Assembly: GCF_030818895.1 (NCBI RefSeq) | Contig: NZ_JAUTBA010000001.1 | Coordinates: 4,960,001 to 5,024,000, forward strand | DNA length: 64,000 nt | Direction of reading: 5' to 3' | From: Sphingobacterium zeae | GTDB taxonomy: Bacteria; Bacteroidota; Bacteroidia; Sphingobacteriales; Sphingobacteriaceae | Part shown: one piece after another, positions 1 to 8,483 of the stretch | How the letters are laid out: each line of letters begins with the position of its first letter | Position numbering within the stretch: position 1 is the first letter of the stretch | Notes under the pieces: generated by a model | Databases searched by the model: none | The model's input: the letters and a program-made list of their open reading frames with translations, nothing else | Told to the model about the DNA's origin: nothing | Program-made: the position numbers and the translations under genes

Positions 1-151
1 TTTTGATTGCCAACTGCATCGCGTATCCATCCTTAATATTAAAGGTACGCAATTGATGTCCGTCTTCATTTACCTGCACGGTTCCGTCAGTCAACACACC
101 GTCCACATCCAATACAAAAGCCTTTATCGATTTAAATTCGGTCAATATCAT
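1..151 (-). CDS. KdsC-like HAD phosphatase, partial (C-terminus outside window)
   Basis: The first 50 residues of a minus-strand gene run off the left edge, starting at an ATG whose first base is 151. The peptide carries the HAD motif I in the form FVLDVDGVLTDG near residues 12-23, with the two aspartates (nucleophile and acid/base) intact. The GVLTDG ending is characteristic of 3-deoxy-D-manno-octulosonate 8-phosphate phosphatase (KdsC) and its relatives, which release inorganic phosphate during synthesis of the LPS core sugar Kdo. Only the first quarter is visible, so a related C0-type HAD phosphatase cannot be excluded. Confidence 0.8.
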   Translation of the reverse strand, partial: MILTEFKSIKAFVLDVDGVLTDGTVQVNEDGHQLRTFNIKDGYAMQLAIK

Positions 152-308
152 AAAAATATATTTTTGTAAATGTAAAGCATTTCTAATAAATAATTCGAGT
201 AATGACGGCAATCCAATGAACAAGCCTGTCAAATAATTATCCAAATTAGTCGAAATATCATTTGTGTGTCACAACATAGTTGTATTAGCAACTTATTAGA
301 AAAAATAT

Positions 309-341
309 TTGGAGGCTACTGCATATTTACTGTATCTTTGT
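309..341 (+). promoter_or_regulatory. Bacteroidota-type promoter of the candidate small RNA
   Basis: TTTG at 309-312 and TATCTTTG at 334-341 match the -33 (TTTG) and -7 (TAnnTTTG) elements of the Bacteroidota primary sigma factor, with 21 bp between them. Transcription would start near 346-349. No protein gene lies downstream before the terminator at 533-559. Confidence 0.6.
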
Positions 342-347
342 TGAAGA

Positions 348-557
348 TAATTAAAGGTTATCTCACTATGAAACACTAATAGCAACTAATCAAAGACGTT
401 ATTCACGTTTTGATTGCAAAAGATAAAAAAACAATCATTTTAGTTTTCATAGTAAAAAAAACGGCAACTAATTTAGTTTAGCGGCCTTTAAAGAGTCTTT
501 TCATAATTTAGGTTTATAATTGGTTAGTAACGAACCCTGGTGCCCATCACCAGGGTT
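348..557 (+). ncRNA. Candidate structured small RNA, about 210 nt (6S-like shape possible)
   Basis: This segment lies between a good promoter and a strong terminator and contains no credible reading frame. It can fold on itself. Positions 352-360 pair with 483-491 (9 bp including two G-U pairs). Positions 365-373 and 375-379 pair with 445-453 and 440-444 (14 bp with one bulged C at 374). An inner hairpin uses 382-398 against 406-417. A long rod with closing stem, asymmetric central opening and terminal stem is reminiscent of 6S RNA, which binds RNA polymerase, and the length is similar. The identification as 6S is inference; the promoter, stems and terminator are seen directly. Confidence 0.5.
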
Positions 558-560
558 TTG
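533..560 (+). terminator. Rho-independent terminator
   Basis: Perfect 10-bp stem (533-542 with 548-557, loop 543-547) followed by a T-rich run to 565. There is no protein gene upstream on this strand, so it terminates the transcript starting near 348. Confidence 0.75.
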
Positions 561-565
561 TTTTT

Positions 566-1112
566 ACACGCATTTCTTCCTGTCCAGATTGACTGAATTA
601 TTGGCTCAGTACACAGGTTTTGAAATTGATTCATTATCACCTTAGTCCAAACTTTTTTATATGATGTTATTTTTCCCCTTATATCAATAACCGTCGTGAT
701 AATCAAATTGTATGCAACTTGATACCAAGTTACCCCTAATCTCATTATTCGGCCAATTTTTAGACAGTGATCGGTCATTGCTTTTTCAGTAGCGACTGAG
801 TAATCAGTGAAGAAGTACTGAACGAGCACTGAACAAGCAATGTTAAAAGGACGGATTTGGACGCCGCTTGATCTGCGTATGATGGAACTAAAAAATAAGA
901 CGCAAACATACCATGCTACACATCGGTAAGAAAAAACGGCTGTCGTGTTGGCATTGATGCATTTGGTATGCCTCTGGAATTTCTATAGCGCTGTTTCTAT
1001 TCCAGCTTTTGATTAATAGCAAGTTTTTTTGTTATTTTACATATATCTTTTTCCCCAGGTACAATCAAAAAACATTACCTACAGAAAAGTAAAACGATAA
1101 ACTCATTCTCAC
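566..1112. other. Gene-poor stretch upstream of the kinase operon
   Basis: No recognisable gene, RNA or repeat is seen here. A minus-strand open frame of 101 codons (829 to 524) runs through the terminator and resembles nothing I know, so it is not called. An AT-rich stretch just before 1113 (around 1030-1055) may hold the promoter of the kinase operon, but no exact TAnnTTTG box is found. Confidence 0.4.
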
Positions 1113-4100
1113 ATGAATCGAAAAAACTATAGAAAGCAAATTACCCTAGGAGTGATCATTTCTTTTTTGCTTATATTCCTTTCAGCCCTATATTTTTTCA
1201 TATCGCTGCATCATAACTTAAATAACGAGCGAACTATCGTTCAAATCGCCGAAAATAGATTTAATACTATTAATGAAATTAAATCAAATGTAGACGAAGT
1301 AAATGATGTCAAACTTGATTACCTGAATAAGAAAGATGCTTCGTTATTTATTCCCTACAAATTGGAATTAAGAAAAACCGATGAACTGCTCCGTTCATTA
1401 ATTCTTAAAGATGATTTCTATCATTTCCAATTGAACAAAATTGAAATATTACGTAAAGAAATTTCAGCATTTTATAACTTTGAGCAAGATATTGCAGATA
1501 CAAGAGCAATTCAATTTAGATCCAATCACATTCACGAACAAAAAGCCTCTATATTGGGCCAGATTAATCTAATATCAAAAGATTTATTGGATCAACGAGC
1601 AGATCTTTTAGAAAAATCTAGAAACGACCTGCAAATAGCCCAATACATTACCTACCTGTTCATTGCTATAGGTTTAAGTGGATTCTTCTATATCCTTTCC
1701 AAGATTTCTTCTATCTCAAGATTTCTAAGGGCGACCGTGAAAAGTCAACAGGAGTCTAACAGCAGTCTTCAACTATTGCAGGAACAAACAAATAATGATA
1801 ATTGGATTTTGAATGCAATCAGTAGCATCGATGAACAGTTACGTGGAGATTATACAGACAAGAAAATTGCTGAAATAAGTCTACACGCTATTGCCTCGTC
1901 GACTAGAGCACTAGGCGGAACAGTTTATATTTTCGACGACAATTATCAGGAATATCAGCTTTGCCACAAAATCGGCATTTCCGCAAAACAATATATCAAA
2001 CAAACATTTAAAGAAAATGACGGTATATTAGGCGAAGTTGCAAACAATCATGAAGTTGTTAAAATTAAAGATATCAACAACAAGCACCTTTTATTAGAAA
2101 CCTCATTGGCAGATCGGGTAGACACTGAGATTTATATTATTCCTTTTTCTTATGAAAAACATTGTGTCGGTATCATGGAGATATGCTGCCCCGTTATAAA
2201 TAAGAAAGACGAAAAACTGCGGTTTAGCTTTTTAAATAAAGTAAAAGATAACATTGCCGTTATTATTAAAGTAGCCCAAACGCATGGAAAGCTTGCGGAT
2301 CTTTATGAGGAGCTTCAACAACAAACCGAAGAACTGGAGACTCAACAGGAAGAGTTGAGAACAACGAATGAAGAGCTAATACATAAAACACATTTGTTAG
2401 AAGCCTCAGAAGAAGAACTTAGAGTGCAGCAAGAAGAACTTATCCAAACGAATAATGAGTTGGATGAGAAAGCGAAATTACTCTTCGCCCAAAACGAAGA
2501 TCTGGAAAAAGCCCGTCAGGCGATAGCGCAAAAAATAGAGGAAGTAGAGCTATCTAGCAAGTATAAATCTGAATTTATGGCCAATATGAGCCATGAACTG
2601 CGGACACCCCTTAATAGTATTCTCATTCTGGCCAAATTACTTCAGGATAACAAAAAGAAAAACCTCAATGAGGATCAAATAAAATATGCTTCTGTTATTC
2701 ATAGTGCAGGTTCAGATCTACTACATTTAATCAATGAATTGTTGGATCTGGCAAAAATTGAATCCGGTAAAGTTGAAGTCCAAAAAGAACGTATCAGCAC
2801 CAACGATCTCGTAAATTATATTAAAGATTTTTTCAACGATACCGCAGCATCAAAAAGTATCCACTTCCTACTTGACGTAGACTCAAATGCTCCACAAGAA
2901 TTTGTTGGTGATGAGCATCGTATACAACAGGTCATTAAGAATTTGTTATCGAATGCATTTAAGTTTACAGGTGAAAGAGGAGAAGTTTTTTTTGGAATAA
3001 AAGCTGACACACAAAATCTTATTTTTACCGTCAGAGATAACGGTATTGGAATCGCCCCGGAAAAACAAGAGCTTATCTTCGATGCTTTTAAACAGGAAGA
3101 TGGTTCAACAAGCCGTAAATATGGTGGCACTGGTTTAGGTTTATCGATCTGTCGGGAAATCGCCAATTTATTGAAAGGGAAAATAACCTTATCCAGCAAA
3201 ATCGGTGAGGGTAGCGTCTTCACTTTTAGCATTCCGCTAGAACAGGAAATCCAAACCCCGTTAGTAAAAGTATCATCTATCGACAAGGAAAATAATTATC
3301 TGCCGCCAATGCGGAATGAAACTCCTGTCACTGCAAAAATTCAAAGGATAGAAAACGATGGAAAAAACAATAAATTGCTGATTATTGAGGACGACTTTAT
3401 TTTTGCAGATATTTTAAAAGACTACGCCGAGCAAAATGGCTATGATGTCTACATCAGCTATGATGGAAAAGATGGCTTACAAAAAGCTGAAAATTTACTA
3501 CCTGCTGCAGTAATACTAGATATTATGTTGCCCAAAATGGATGGTTGGGAAGTACTTCGTAACCTCAAAAAAAATGATAATACCAAGGATATTCCAGTAC
3601 ACATGATGTCGGCAGGAACATTTTTACATGATGAACCTATTTCTGCTGGAGCCATCGGCTTTATGTCCAAACCAGTGTCAGAAGAATCACTGGCCGAAAC
3701 TTTCTTAAAAATAAAGGCATCAACAAGTCATCCATTGAAAAAAATTCTTCTGGTGGAAGATCAAGAAATCCAAAGCGATTTTATCAAACAATCTTTGGAA
3801 GAACAACATATTCAAATCTTTCAGGCCTTCAATGCAGGACAAGCGCTCGATTTATTGAATCAGGAGAAATCATTTGATTGTATCATTATGGACTTAAATC
3901 TCCCAGACCGATCAGGGATTGAACTCCTGAACGAAATCAAATCGAACAATCAATTTAAGAATCTACCGATTATCATCAATACGGCAATGGAACTTAGTAC
4001 AGAGCAGACTTCTGAAATACTCCACCATAGCCAAGCCATGGTTCTCAAGTCGGCTAAGTCAAACAACCGTCTGATTGATGAGGTAAATTTATTCTTAAAT

Positions 4101-4544
4101 AAAATTCGTAGCAACAATCACGAATACACCATGTTCAACAACGCTGGAAGCTCTGTAATTGCTGAGAACAATTTAGCTTCCAAAACAGTACTACTAGCAG
4201 ATGACGATATGCGGAATATTTTTGCCCTAAGTACAGCGTTTGAAAGTTATGATATGAAGATTGAGATTGCCAACAATGGTCAGGAGGCATTGGATATTCT
4301 TGAACGAAATGACCAGATCGATCTTGTGTTAATGGACATTATGATGCCTGTCATGGATGGTTACGAGGCTATTGGAAAAATAAGAGCTAACAAAAAATTT
4401 GCGAATCTTCCTATTATTGCTGTAACAGCAAAAGCAATGAAAGGTGATCGCGAAAAGACAATTGCTGTTGGCGCAAACGATTATATTAGTAAACCGGTTG
4501 ACGTAGACAAATTAATATCCTTAATGCGTGTATGGCTGAGTTAA
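1113..4544 (+). CDS. Membrane hybrid histidine kinase with GAF and three receiver domains
   Basis: This 1143-residue sensor kinase has a transmembrane helix at about 9-31, a periplasmic helical region (CHASE3-like in size) to about 173, and a second helix at about 174-196. A GAF domain follows at about 240-385, then a long coiled coil (about 392-480) rich in EEL/QQEEL heptads. The HisKA domain has phospho-acceptor His494 in MSHELRTP, followed by a HATPase domain (about 595-710) with GGTGLGLSI. Three receiver domains carry phospho-acceptor aspartates at D803, D927 and D1075. It heads an operon: the next gene, cheR, starts 13 nt before its stop. The input signal is unknown. No DNA-binding output is present, so signalling presumably goes through the second hybrid kinase or through methylation. 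Confidence 0.9.
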   Translation: MNRKNYRKQITLGVIISFLLIFLSALYFFISLHHNLNNERTIVQIAENRFNTINEIKSNVDEVNDVKLDYLNKKDASLFIPYKLELRKTDELLRSLILKDDFYHFQLNKIEILRKEISAFYNFEQDIADTRAIQFRSNHIHEQKASILGQINLISKDLLDQRADLLEKSRNDLQIAQYITYLFIAIGLSGFFYILSKISSISRFLRATVKSQQESNSSLQLLQEQTNNDNWILNAISSIDEQLRGDYTDKKIAEISLHAIASSTRALGGTVYIFDDNYQEYQLCHKIGISAKQYIKQTFKENDGILGEVANNHEVVKIKDINNKHLLLETSLADRVDTEIYIIPFSYEKHCVGIMEICCPVINKKDEKLRFSFLNKVKDNIAVIIKVAQTHGKLADLYEELQQQTEELETQQEELRTTNEELIHKTHLLEASEEELRVQQEELIQTNNELDEKAKLLFAQNEDLEKARQAIAQKIEEVELSSKYKSEFMANMSHELRTPLNSILILAKLLQDNKKKNLNEDQIKYASVIHSAGSDLLHLINELLDLAKIESGKVEVQKERISTNDLVNYIKDFFNDTAASKSIHFLLDVDSNAPQEFVGDEHRIQQVIKNLLSNAFKFTGERGEVFFGIKADTQNLIFTVRDNGIGIAPEKQELIFDAFKQEDGSTSRKYGGTGLGLSICREIANLLKGKITLSSKIGEGSVFTFSIPLEQEIQTPLVKVSSIDKENNYLPPMRNETPVTAKIQRIENDGKNNKLLIIEDDFIFADILKDYAEQNGYDVYISYDGKDGLQKAENLLPAAVILDIMLPKMDGWEVLRNLKKNDNTKDIPVHMMSAGTFLHDEPISAGAIGFMSKPVSEESLAETFLKIKASTSHPLKKILLVEDQEIQSDFIKQSLEEQHIQIFQAFNAGQALDLLNQEKSFDCIIMDLNLPDRSGIELLNEIKSNNQFKNLPIIINTAMELSTEQTSEILHHSQAMVLKSAKSNNRLIDEVNLFLNKIRSNNHEYTMFNNAGSSVIAENNLASKTVLLADDDMRNIFALSTAFESYDMKIEIANNGQEALDILERNDQIDLVLMDIMMPVMDGYEAIGKIRANKKFANLPIIAVTAKAMKGDREKTIAVGANDYISKPVDVDKLISLMRVWLS

Positions 4545-5371
4545 CCGTTAAAAATGTGACAATGATCAATTTTGAAGAGTTAGAAGAAATTATTGATGTA
4601 GTCAAAAATCTCCACGGGTATGATGTATCTGGCTATACCAGAGCATCTCTCAAACGACGTGTAACCAGAATTATGGAACTCAATAAATTTAATCTACAGG
4701 AATTGAAATCCAATTTGATCAACCAACCCGGATTCAGCACCTATTTTCTCCAGGAAATCACCGTAAATGTCACAGAAATGTTTAGGGATCCAGATTTTTA
4801 TAAAGCTGTCAAAACGGAGGTGTTCCCCTATCTTGCAACTTATCCCCATATTAAAATTTGGAGCGCAGGTTGTTCGACGGGTGAAGAAGTCTATTCGCTA
4901 GCCATATTGTTGGAAGAAGCAACTCTTTACCAACGGGCATTCATCTATGGTACTGATATTAATGGGAAAGTGCTAGAAAAAGCAAAACGCGGTATTTATT
5001 CTCTTGGAAAAGTGAAAGAATACTCTGAGAACTTTATCAAAACAGAGCCCAAAAACTCATTGTCGGATTACTATACAGCCATGTACAATGCCGCGACAAT
5101 TAATAATAGTCTCAAAAGAAATATCCTTTTCTCTATACATAGTTTAGTATCCGATGGAGTTTTTAATGAATTTCAGATGATTACCTGTCGCAATGTATTG
5201 ATTTATTTTGATACTGCGTTGCAAAATAAAGTCTTGGATTTATTCTATTATTCACTCTGTCACCTAGGTTTTCTCTGTTTGGGGGCGAAGGAATCTCTGA
5301 TCAACTATAAAGATGCTTCCAAATTTAAGATCGTAAACAAAAAACACAATATTTACCAAAAAATTGGGTAA
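4532..5371 (+). CDS. cheR: CheR-type protein-glutamate O-methyltransferase
   Basis: A 279-residue CheR family enzyme that uses S-adenosylmethionine to methylate glutamate side chains, classically on chemoreceptors. The N-terminal helical subdomain (about 12-70) contains the basic stretch around SLKRRVTRIM. The SAM-binding motif WSAGCSTGEEVYSLA lies near residue 110, and ITCRNVLIYFD near 215 is the conserved late motif. The start at 4532 overlaps the kinase stop; an internal ATG at 4562 would remove ten residues and is a possible true start. No chemoreceptor, cheA or cheW is nearby, so the likely substrate is the adjacent kinase rather than a chemotaxis array (inference). Confidence 0.9.
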   Translation: MAELTVKNVTMINFEELEEIIDVVKNLHGYDVSGYTRASLKRRVTRIMELNKFNLQELKSNLINQPGFSTYFLQEITVNVTEMFRDPDFYKAVKTEVFPYLATYPHIKIWSAGCSTGEEVYSLAILLEEATLYQRAFIYGTDINGKVLEKAKRGIYSLGKVKEYSENFIKTEPKNSLSDYYTAMYNAATINNSLKRNILFSIHSLVSDGVFNEFQMITCRNVLIYFDTALQNKVLDLFYYSLCHLGFLCLGAKESLINYKDASKFKIVNKKHNIYQKIG

Positions 5372-5377
5372 TAGGAA

Positions 5378-5938
5378 ATGGAAAGAAAGATTCTTTTGTT
5401 AGCAGGCTCTGCAGGTGGCTTTAGTGTGATTCTAAACATTCTTAAATCATTGGAACACCCTATACGCATACCCGTTATTGTCATTGTACACAGAAATCCT
5501 AAATACGCTTCTACTATCGAAGAAACACTCTCCAAAGCGCTCGCTCAAAAAATAAAGACTGCTGATGATAAAGAAGCAATAGAAAATGGCACCATTTACT
5601 TTGCACCTGCTGGTTATCATCTATTAGTTGAACCAGATTATAGTTTTTCTTTGGATATATCTGAACCTGTTCAATACTCAAGACCTTCTATTGATGTAAC
5701 TTTTGAGTCTGTAGCTGAAGTATATAGAGAAAACTGCATTGCTATATTGTTCTCGGGAGCGAATCAAGATGGCGCACAAGGATTGCTCATGATAAAACGA
5801 TACGGAGGAAAAACTTTTGTACAAGATCCTACAACTGCTGAAGTTCCCGTCATGCCCGAAGCAGCTATTCAACTTGGAGCACAAGAAGGTATTTTGACCA
5901 TTCAAGAAATTAAAGATTACATCAAGCAGTTGACATAA
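5378..5938 (+). CDS. cheB: CheB-type methylesterase, catalytic domain only
   Basis: A 186-residue protein equal to the CheB catalytic domain without the usual N-terminal receiver domain. The catalytic triad is visible: Ser11 in AGSAGG, His38 in VHRN and Asp131 in SGANQDGAQG. CheB removes methyl groups added by CheR and can deamidate glutamine. It begins 6 nt after the cheR stop and is followed 21 nt later by the second hybrid kinase, so it is co-transcribed with both. Lacking a receiver domain it cannot be switched by its own phosphorylation; control must come from a partner or be absent. Confidence 0.9.
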   Translation: MERKILLLAGSAGGFSVILNILKSLEHPIRIPVIVIVHRNPKYASTIEETLSKALAQKIKTADDKEAIENGTIYFAPAGYHLLVEPDYSFSLDISEPVQYSRPSIDVTFESVAEVYRENCIAILFSGANQDGAQGLLMIKRYGGKTFVQDPTTAEVPVMPEAAIQLGAQEGILTIQEIKDYIKQLT

Positions 5939-5959
5939 ATTGTATTTAGATTTGCTGTA

Positions 5960-7561
5960 ATGAAGAAGATAAATATATTGATTGTTGATGATAAAATTGA
6001 AAACATTATCAGTCTAACAGCCCTGTTGGAAGATATAGAAAATATAAATATAGTATCAAGTACAGATCCCAACGACGCTTTAAAAATTTGTTGGAAGGAG
6101 CAAATTGATTTAGCGCTCGTGGACGTTCAGATGCCGGACATCAATGGTTTTGAATTTGTTTCCTTTCTAAAGAATAATCCGAAAACTAACCATATCATCA
6201 CAATTATGGTAACGGCTATTTCTAAAGAAGATAAATACCTCATACAGGGGCTCAATAGCGGAGCTGTAGATTATCTGTATAAGCCTCTTAATCCAGAAGC
6301 CACTATAGCAAAAGTAAAATCTTTCGTTCAGCAACTCCTGATCCAGCAAGAAATTAAAGAAAAAAACATTGCTTTAGAGGAATCTAAGCAAACTATTCTT
6401 AAAGCGAAAGAGGAGGCCGACCTTGCCAGGAAATCTAAGGAAACATTTTTAGCCAATATGAGCCATGAGATTCGTACTCCTATTAATGGTATTATGGGGA
6501 TTACACAGATGCTAAAAAACTCCCAGCTTACCTTAGAGCAAGAAAATTGGATCAATAAACTGGACTCTGCATCGCAAAATTTGCTGAATATCATCAACGA
6601 CATACTAGACCTTTCCAAGGTTGACTCAGGAATGATGAAGCTAAATATGGAATCCACATCAGTGCATGATATCACAGACGACCTAAACAATCTCTTTATT
6701 GATAAAGCCAATTACAAAGGACTGAATTTTTCAATTGATGTCGACGATCGCATTACAAGTTATTTTCTGACAGATCCATTGCGATTGAAACAAATATTGA
6801 CGAATTTCATTTCCAACAGTTTCAAATTTACCGCTGAAGGCGCTGTCCTCTTAAAAATCCAGCTCCTATCGGAAGACACCCACAATATTTGCTTACGGTT
6901 TCAGGTGATCGATACAGGAATTGGCATTGCAGAAGATGCCCTTGAAAAAATATTTATTGCTTTTGAACAGGGCGAGGATAGCATAACCAAAAAATTTGGA
7001 GGTACAGGATTAGGGCTCGCCATCGTAAAACGGATTGCAGCACTGCTTAACGGTCAAGTCTTCGCCTCAAGTGAATACGGGAAGGGTAGCGTGTTTTCAT
7101 TTGAATGTAATTTTGACAAAATCAAAGATAAGCCTGTAAAGAAAGAAACCCAAGTACTCTACACAGAATTACCGAAGTTCAATTTCCCAATGGTTCTAAT
7201 TGCTGAAGACAACGAATTGAACAGTTTCATGCTGGCGAATATCCTCAAAAGCTGGAATTGCAATATTACTTTAGCAACCAACGGTCTTATTGCCCTAGAA
7301 GAGATTAATAAGAAAAAAATCGACCTGGTATTTATGGATGCACATATGCCATTGATGAGCGGTTTTGAAGCAATTAAGGAAATACGTCGAAACACAAATC
7401 CGGTAATAGCCAATATGCCCATCATTTCGATTTCGGCTTCTGTGCTGCAAGCCGAACAACAGGAAGCTCTTGATGCTGGAGCAAATGAAGTTGTTGGAAA
7501 GCCATTCGATCCGATCAAGCTATATAAAACAATTGATACTTTATTGTCAAAAATGAAATGA
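5960..7561 (+). CDS. Soluble hybrid histidine kinase (receiver-kinase-receiver)
   Basis: A 533-residue cytoplasmic protein with no membrane segment. The N-terminal receiver (1-122) has phospho-acceptor D55 in LALVDVQMPD. A helical linker (125-160) leads to HisKA with His169 in MSHEIRTP, then a HATPase domain (about 270-385) with FGGTGLGLAIV, and a C-terminal receiver with D460 in FMDAHMP. The arrangement suits a relay node that accepts phosphate from the upstream membrane kinase at D55 and tunes its own kinase activity. It is the last gene of the four-gene operon. No DNA-binding domain is present, so the final output is not encoded here. Confidence 0.9.
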   Translation: MKKINILIVDDKIENIISLTALLEDIENINIVSSTDPNDALKICWKEQIDLALVDVQMPDINGFEFVSFLKNNPKTNHIITIMVTAISKEDKYLIQGLNSGAVDYLYKPLNPEATIAKVKSFVQQLLIQQEIKEKNIALEESKQTILKAKEEADLARKSKETFLANMSHEIRTPINGIMGITQMLKNSQLTLEQENWINKLDSASQNLLNIINDILDLSKVDSGMMKLNMESTSVHDITDDLNNLFIDKANYKGLNFSIDVDDRITSYFLTDPLRLKQILTNFISNSFKFTAEGAVLLKIQLLSEDTHNICLRFQVIDTGIGIAEDALEKIFIAFEQGEDSITKKFGGTGLGLAIVKRIAALLNGQVFASSEYGKGSVFSFECNFDKIKDKPVKKETQVLYTELPKFNFPMVLIAEDNELNSFMLANILKSWNCNITLATNGLIALEEINKKKIDLVFMDAHMPLMSGFEAIKEIRRNTNPVIANMPIISISASVLQAEQQEALDAGANEVVGKPFDPIKLYKTIDTLLSKMK

Positions 7562-7738
7562 TAGTTTCAATTTATCAATGAATTGATTACTTTTAGAACA
7601 TAAACAATATGTATTGATGTTGTTTGTCATGAACGTATATCCAGAAAGGGGTCAAAGTTTATACTAACTTCATCACTAAACCGCTGAAGGCAGTGGAAAT
7701 GCCTATAACAAATAGAAGATAAACAAACAATCATTCAA

Positions 7739-8272
7739 ATGAAAAAACTTTTTATGATACCAGCAGTTGCAGTTGCTTTATCAATTGCCTCTTGCGGTGG
7801 AAACAGTGACAAGTCTGAAAAATCAACAAGTACAGAAGCGGCAACTTCGACAGAAAGCCAAGCAACAGAAACAGTACCTGGTATTGAAAACGTTGCTATT
7901 TCCAACAGCCTATCTTTAGAAGGTAATGATCAAATGAAATTTGACAAGGATTTATTCCGTGTGAAAGCTGGCGAACCCGTTGAATTATCTTTCAAAAATG
8001 CGGGTACAATGCCTAAAGAGTCTATGGGGCACAATGTAGTTATCCTAAAACCAGGAGTTGATCTGCCCACTTTTGGTGCTGAAGCTGCTGCAGCTGCTGC
8101 AGACGAATATATCCCAAAATCGGCTTTATCGTCAATTGTAGCCCACACCAAATTGCTGGGACCTGGAGAAACTGATAAAATCACGTTTACACTCGAAAAA
8201 GGAGTCTATACCTTTATCTGTAGCTTCCCTGGTCACTATGGTGTCATGCAAGGTAAAATTGTTGCAGAATAA
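7739..8272 (+). CDS. Azurin-like cupredoxin lipoprotein
   Basis: A 177-residue exported electron carrier. A lipoprotein signal peptide ends in SIASC (Cys at 19), followed by a Ser/Thr/Glu-rich tether to about residue 45. The rest matches azurin: type 1 copper ligands are His in GHNVV, then Cys, His and Met in CSFPGHYGVM with the spacing Cys+5 His+4 Met expected for azurin. It should therefore sit in the periplasm or on the cell surface, lipid-anchored, passing single electrons between redox partners. It is a single gene with its own terminator. Bacteroidota often use such lipoproteins near cytochrome oxidases, but the partner is not shown here. Confidence 0.9.
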   Translation: MKKLFMIPAVAVALSIASCGGNSDKSEKSTSTEAATSTESQATETVPGIENVAISNSLSLEGNDQMKFDKDLFRVKAGEPVELSFKNAGTMPKESMGHNVVILKPGVDLPTFGAEAAAAAADEYIPKSALSSIVAHTKLLGPGETDKITFTLEKGVYTFICSFPGHYGVMQGKIVAE

Positions 8273-8284
8273 TCACCAGATAAG

Positions 8285-8320
8285 AAAAGGTATTCAAAAG
8301 ATGAATACCTTTTTTTATTT
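8285..8320 (+). terminator. Terminator after the azurin-like gene
   Basis: Perfect 12-bp stem (8285-8296 with 8302-8313, loop 8297-8301) running into a T-rich tail, 12 nt after the stop codon. Confidence 0.85.
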
Positions 8321-8449
8321 ATCTTCCCTCCCGAAAGCCTATCATTTCCGTTATGGTGTATAATTTCTCTCTGTTTATCAAATAAATGTAAAGTAAGGCG
8401 CTTTAGTCACAAATCGTAAGTTTTGATTTCCTATCCCGTTAATAATCAT

Positions 8450-8457
8450 TAAATTTG
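8450..8457 (+). promoter_or_regulatory. -7 box of the first lpdA
   Basis: TAAATTTG fits TAnnTTTG; the start codon at 8484 lies 26 nt downstream, leaving a leader of about 20 nt. A TTTG at 8422-8425 could be the -33 element but is slightly far (24 bp). Confidence 0.5.
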
Positions 8458-8483
8458 TGGTACAAAAAAATAAAACGTAATCA

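Noticed and set aside
524-829. 101-codon minus-strand frame in the gene-poor left region
   Set aside because: It overlaps the small-RNA terminator, has no recognisable motif or promoter box, and its composition is unlike neighbouring proteins.
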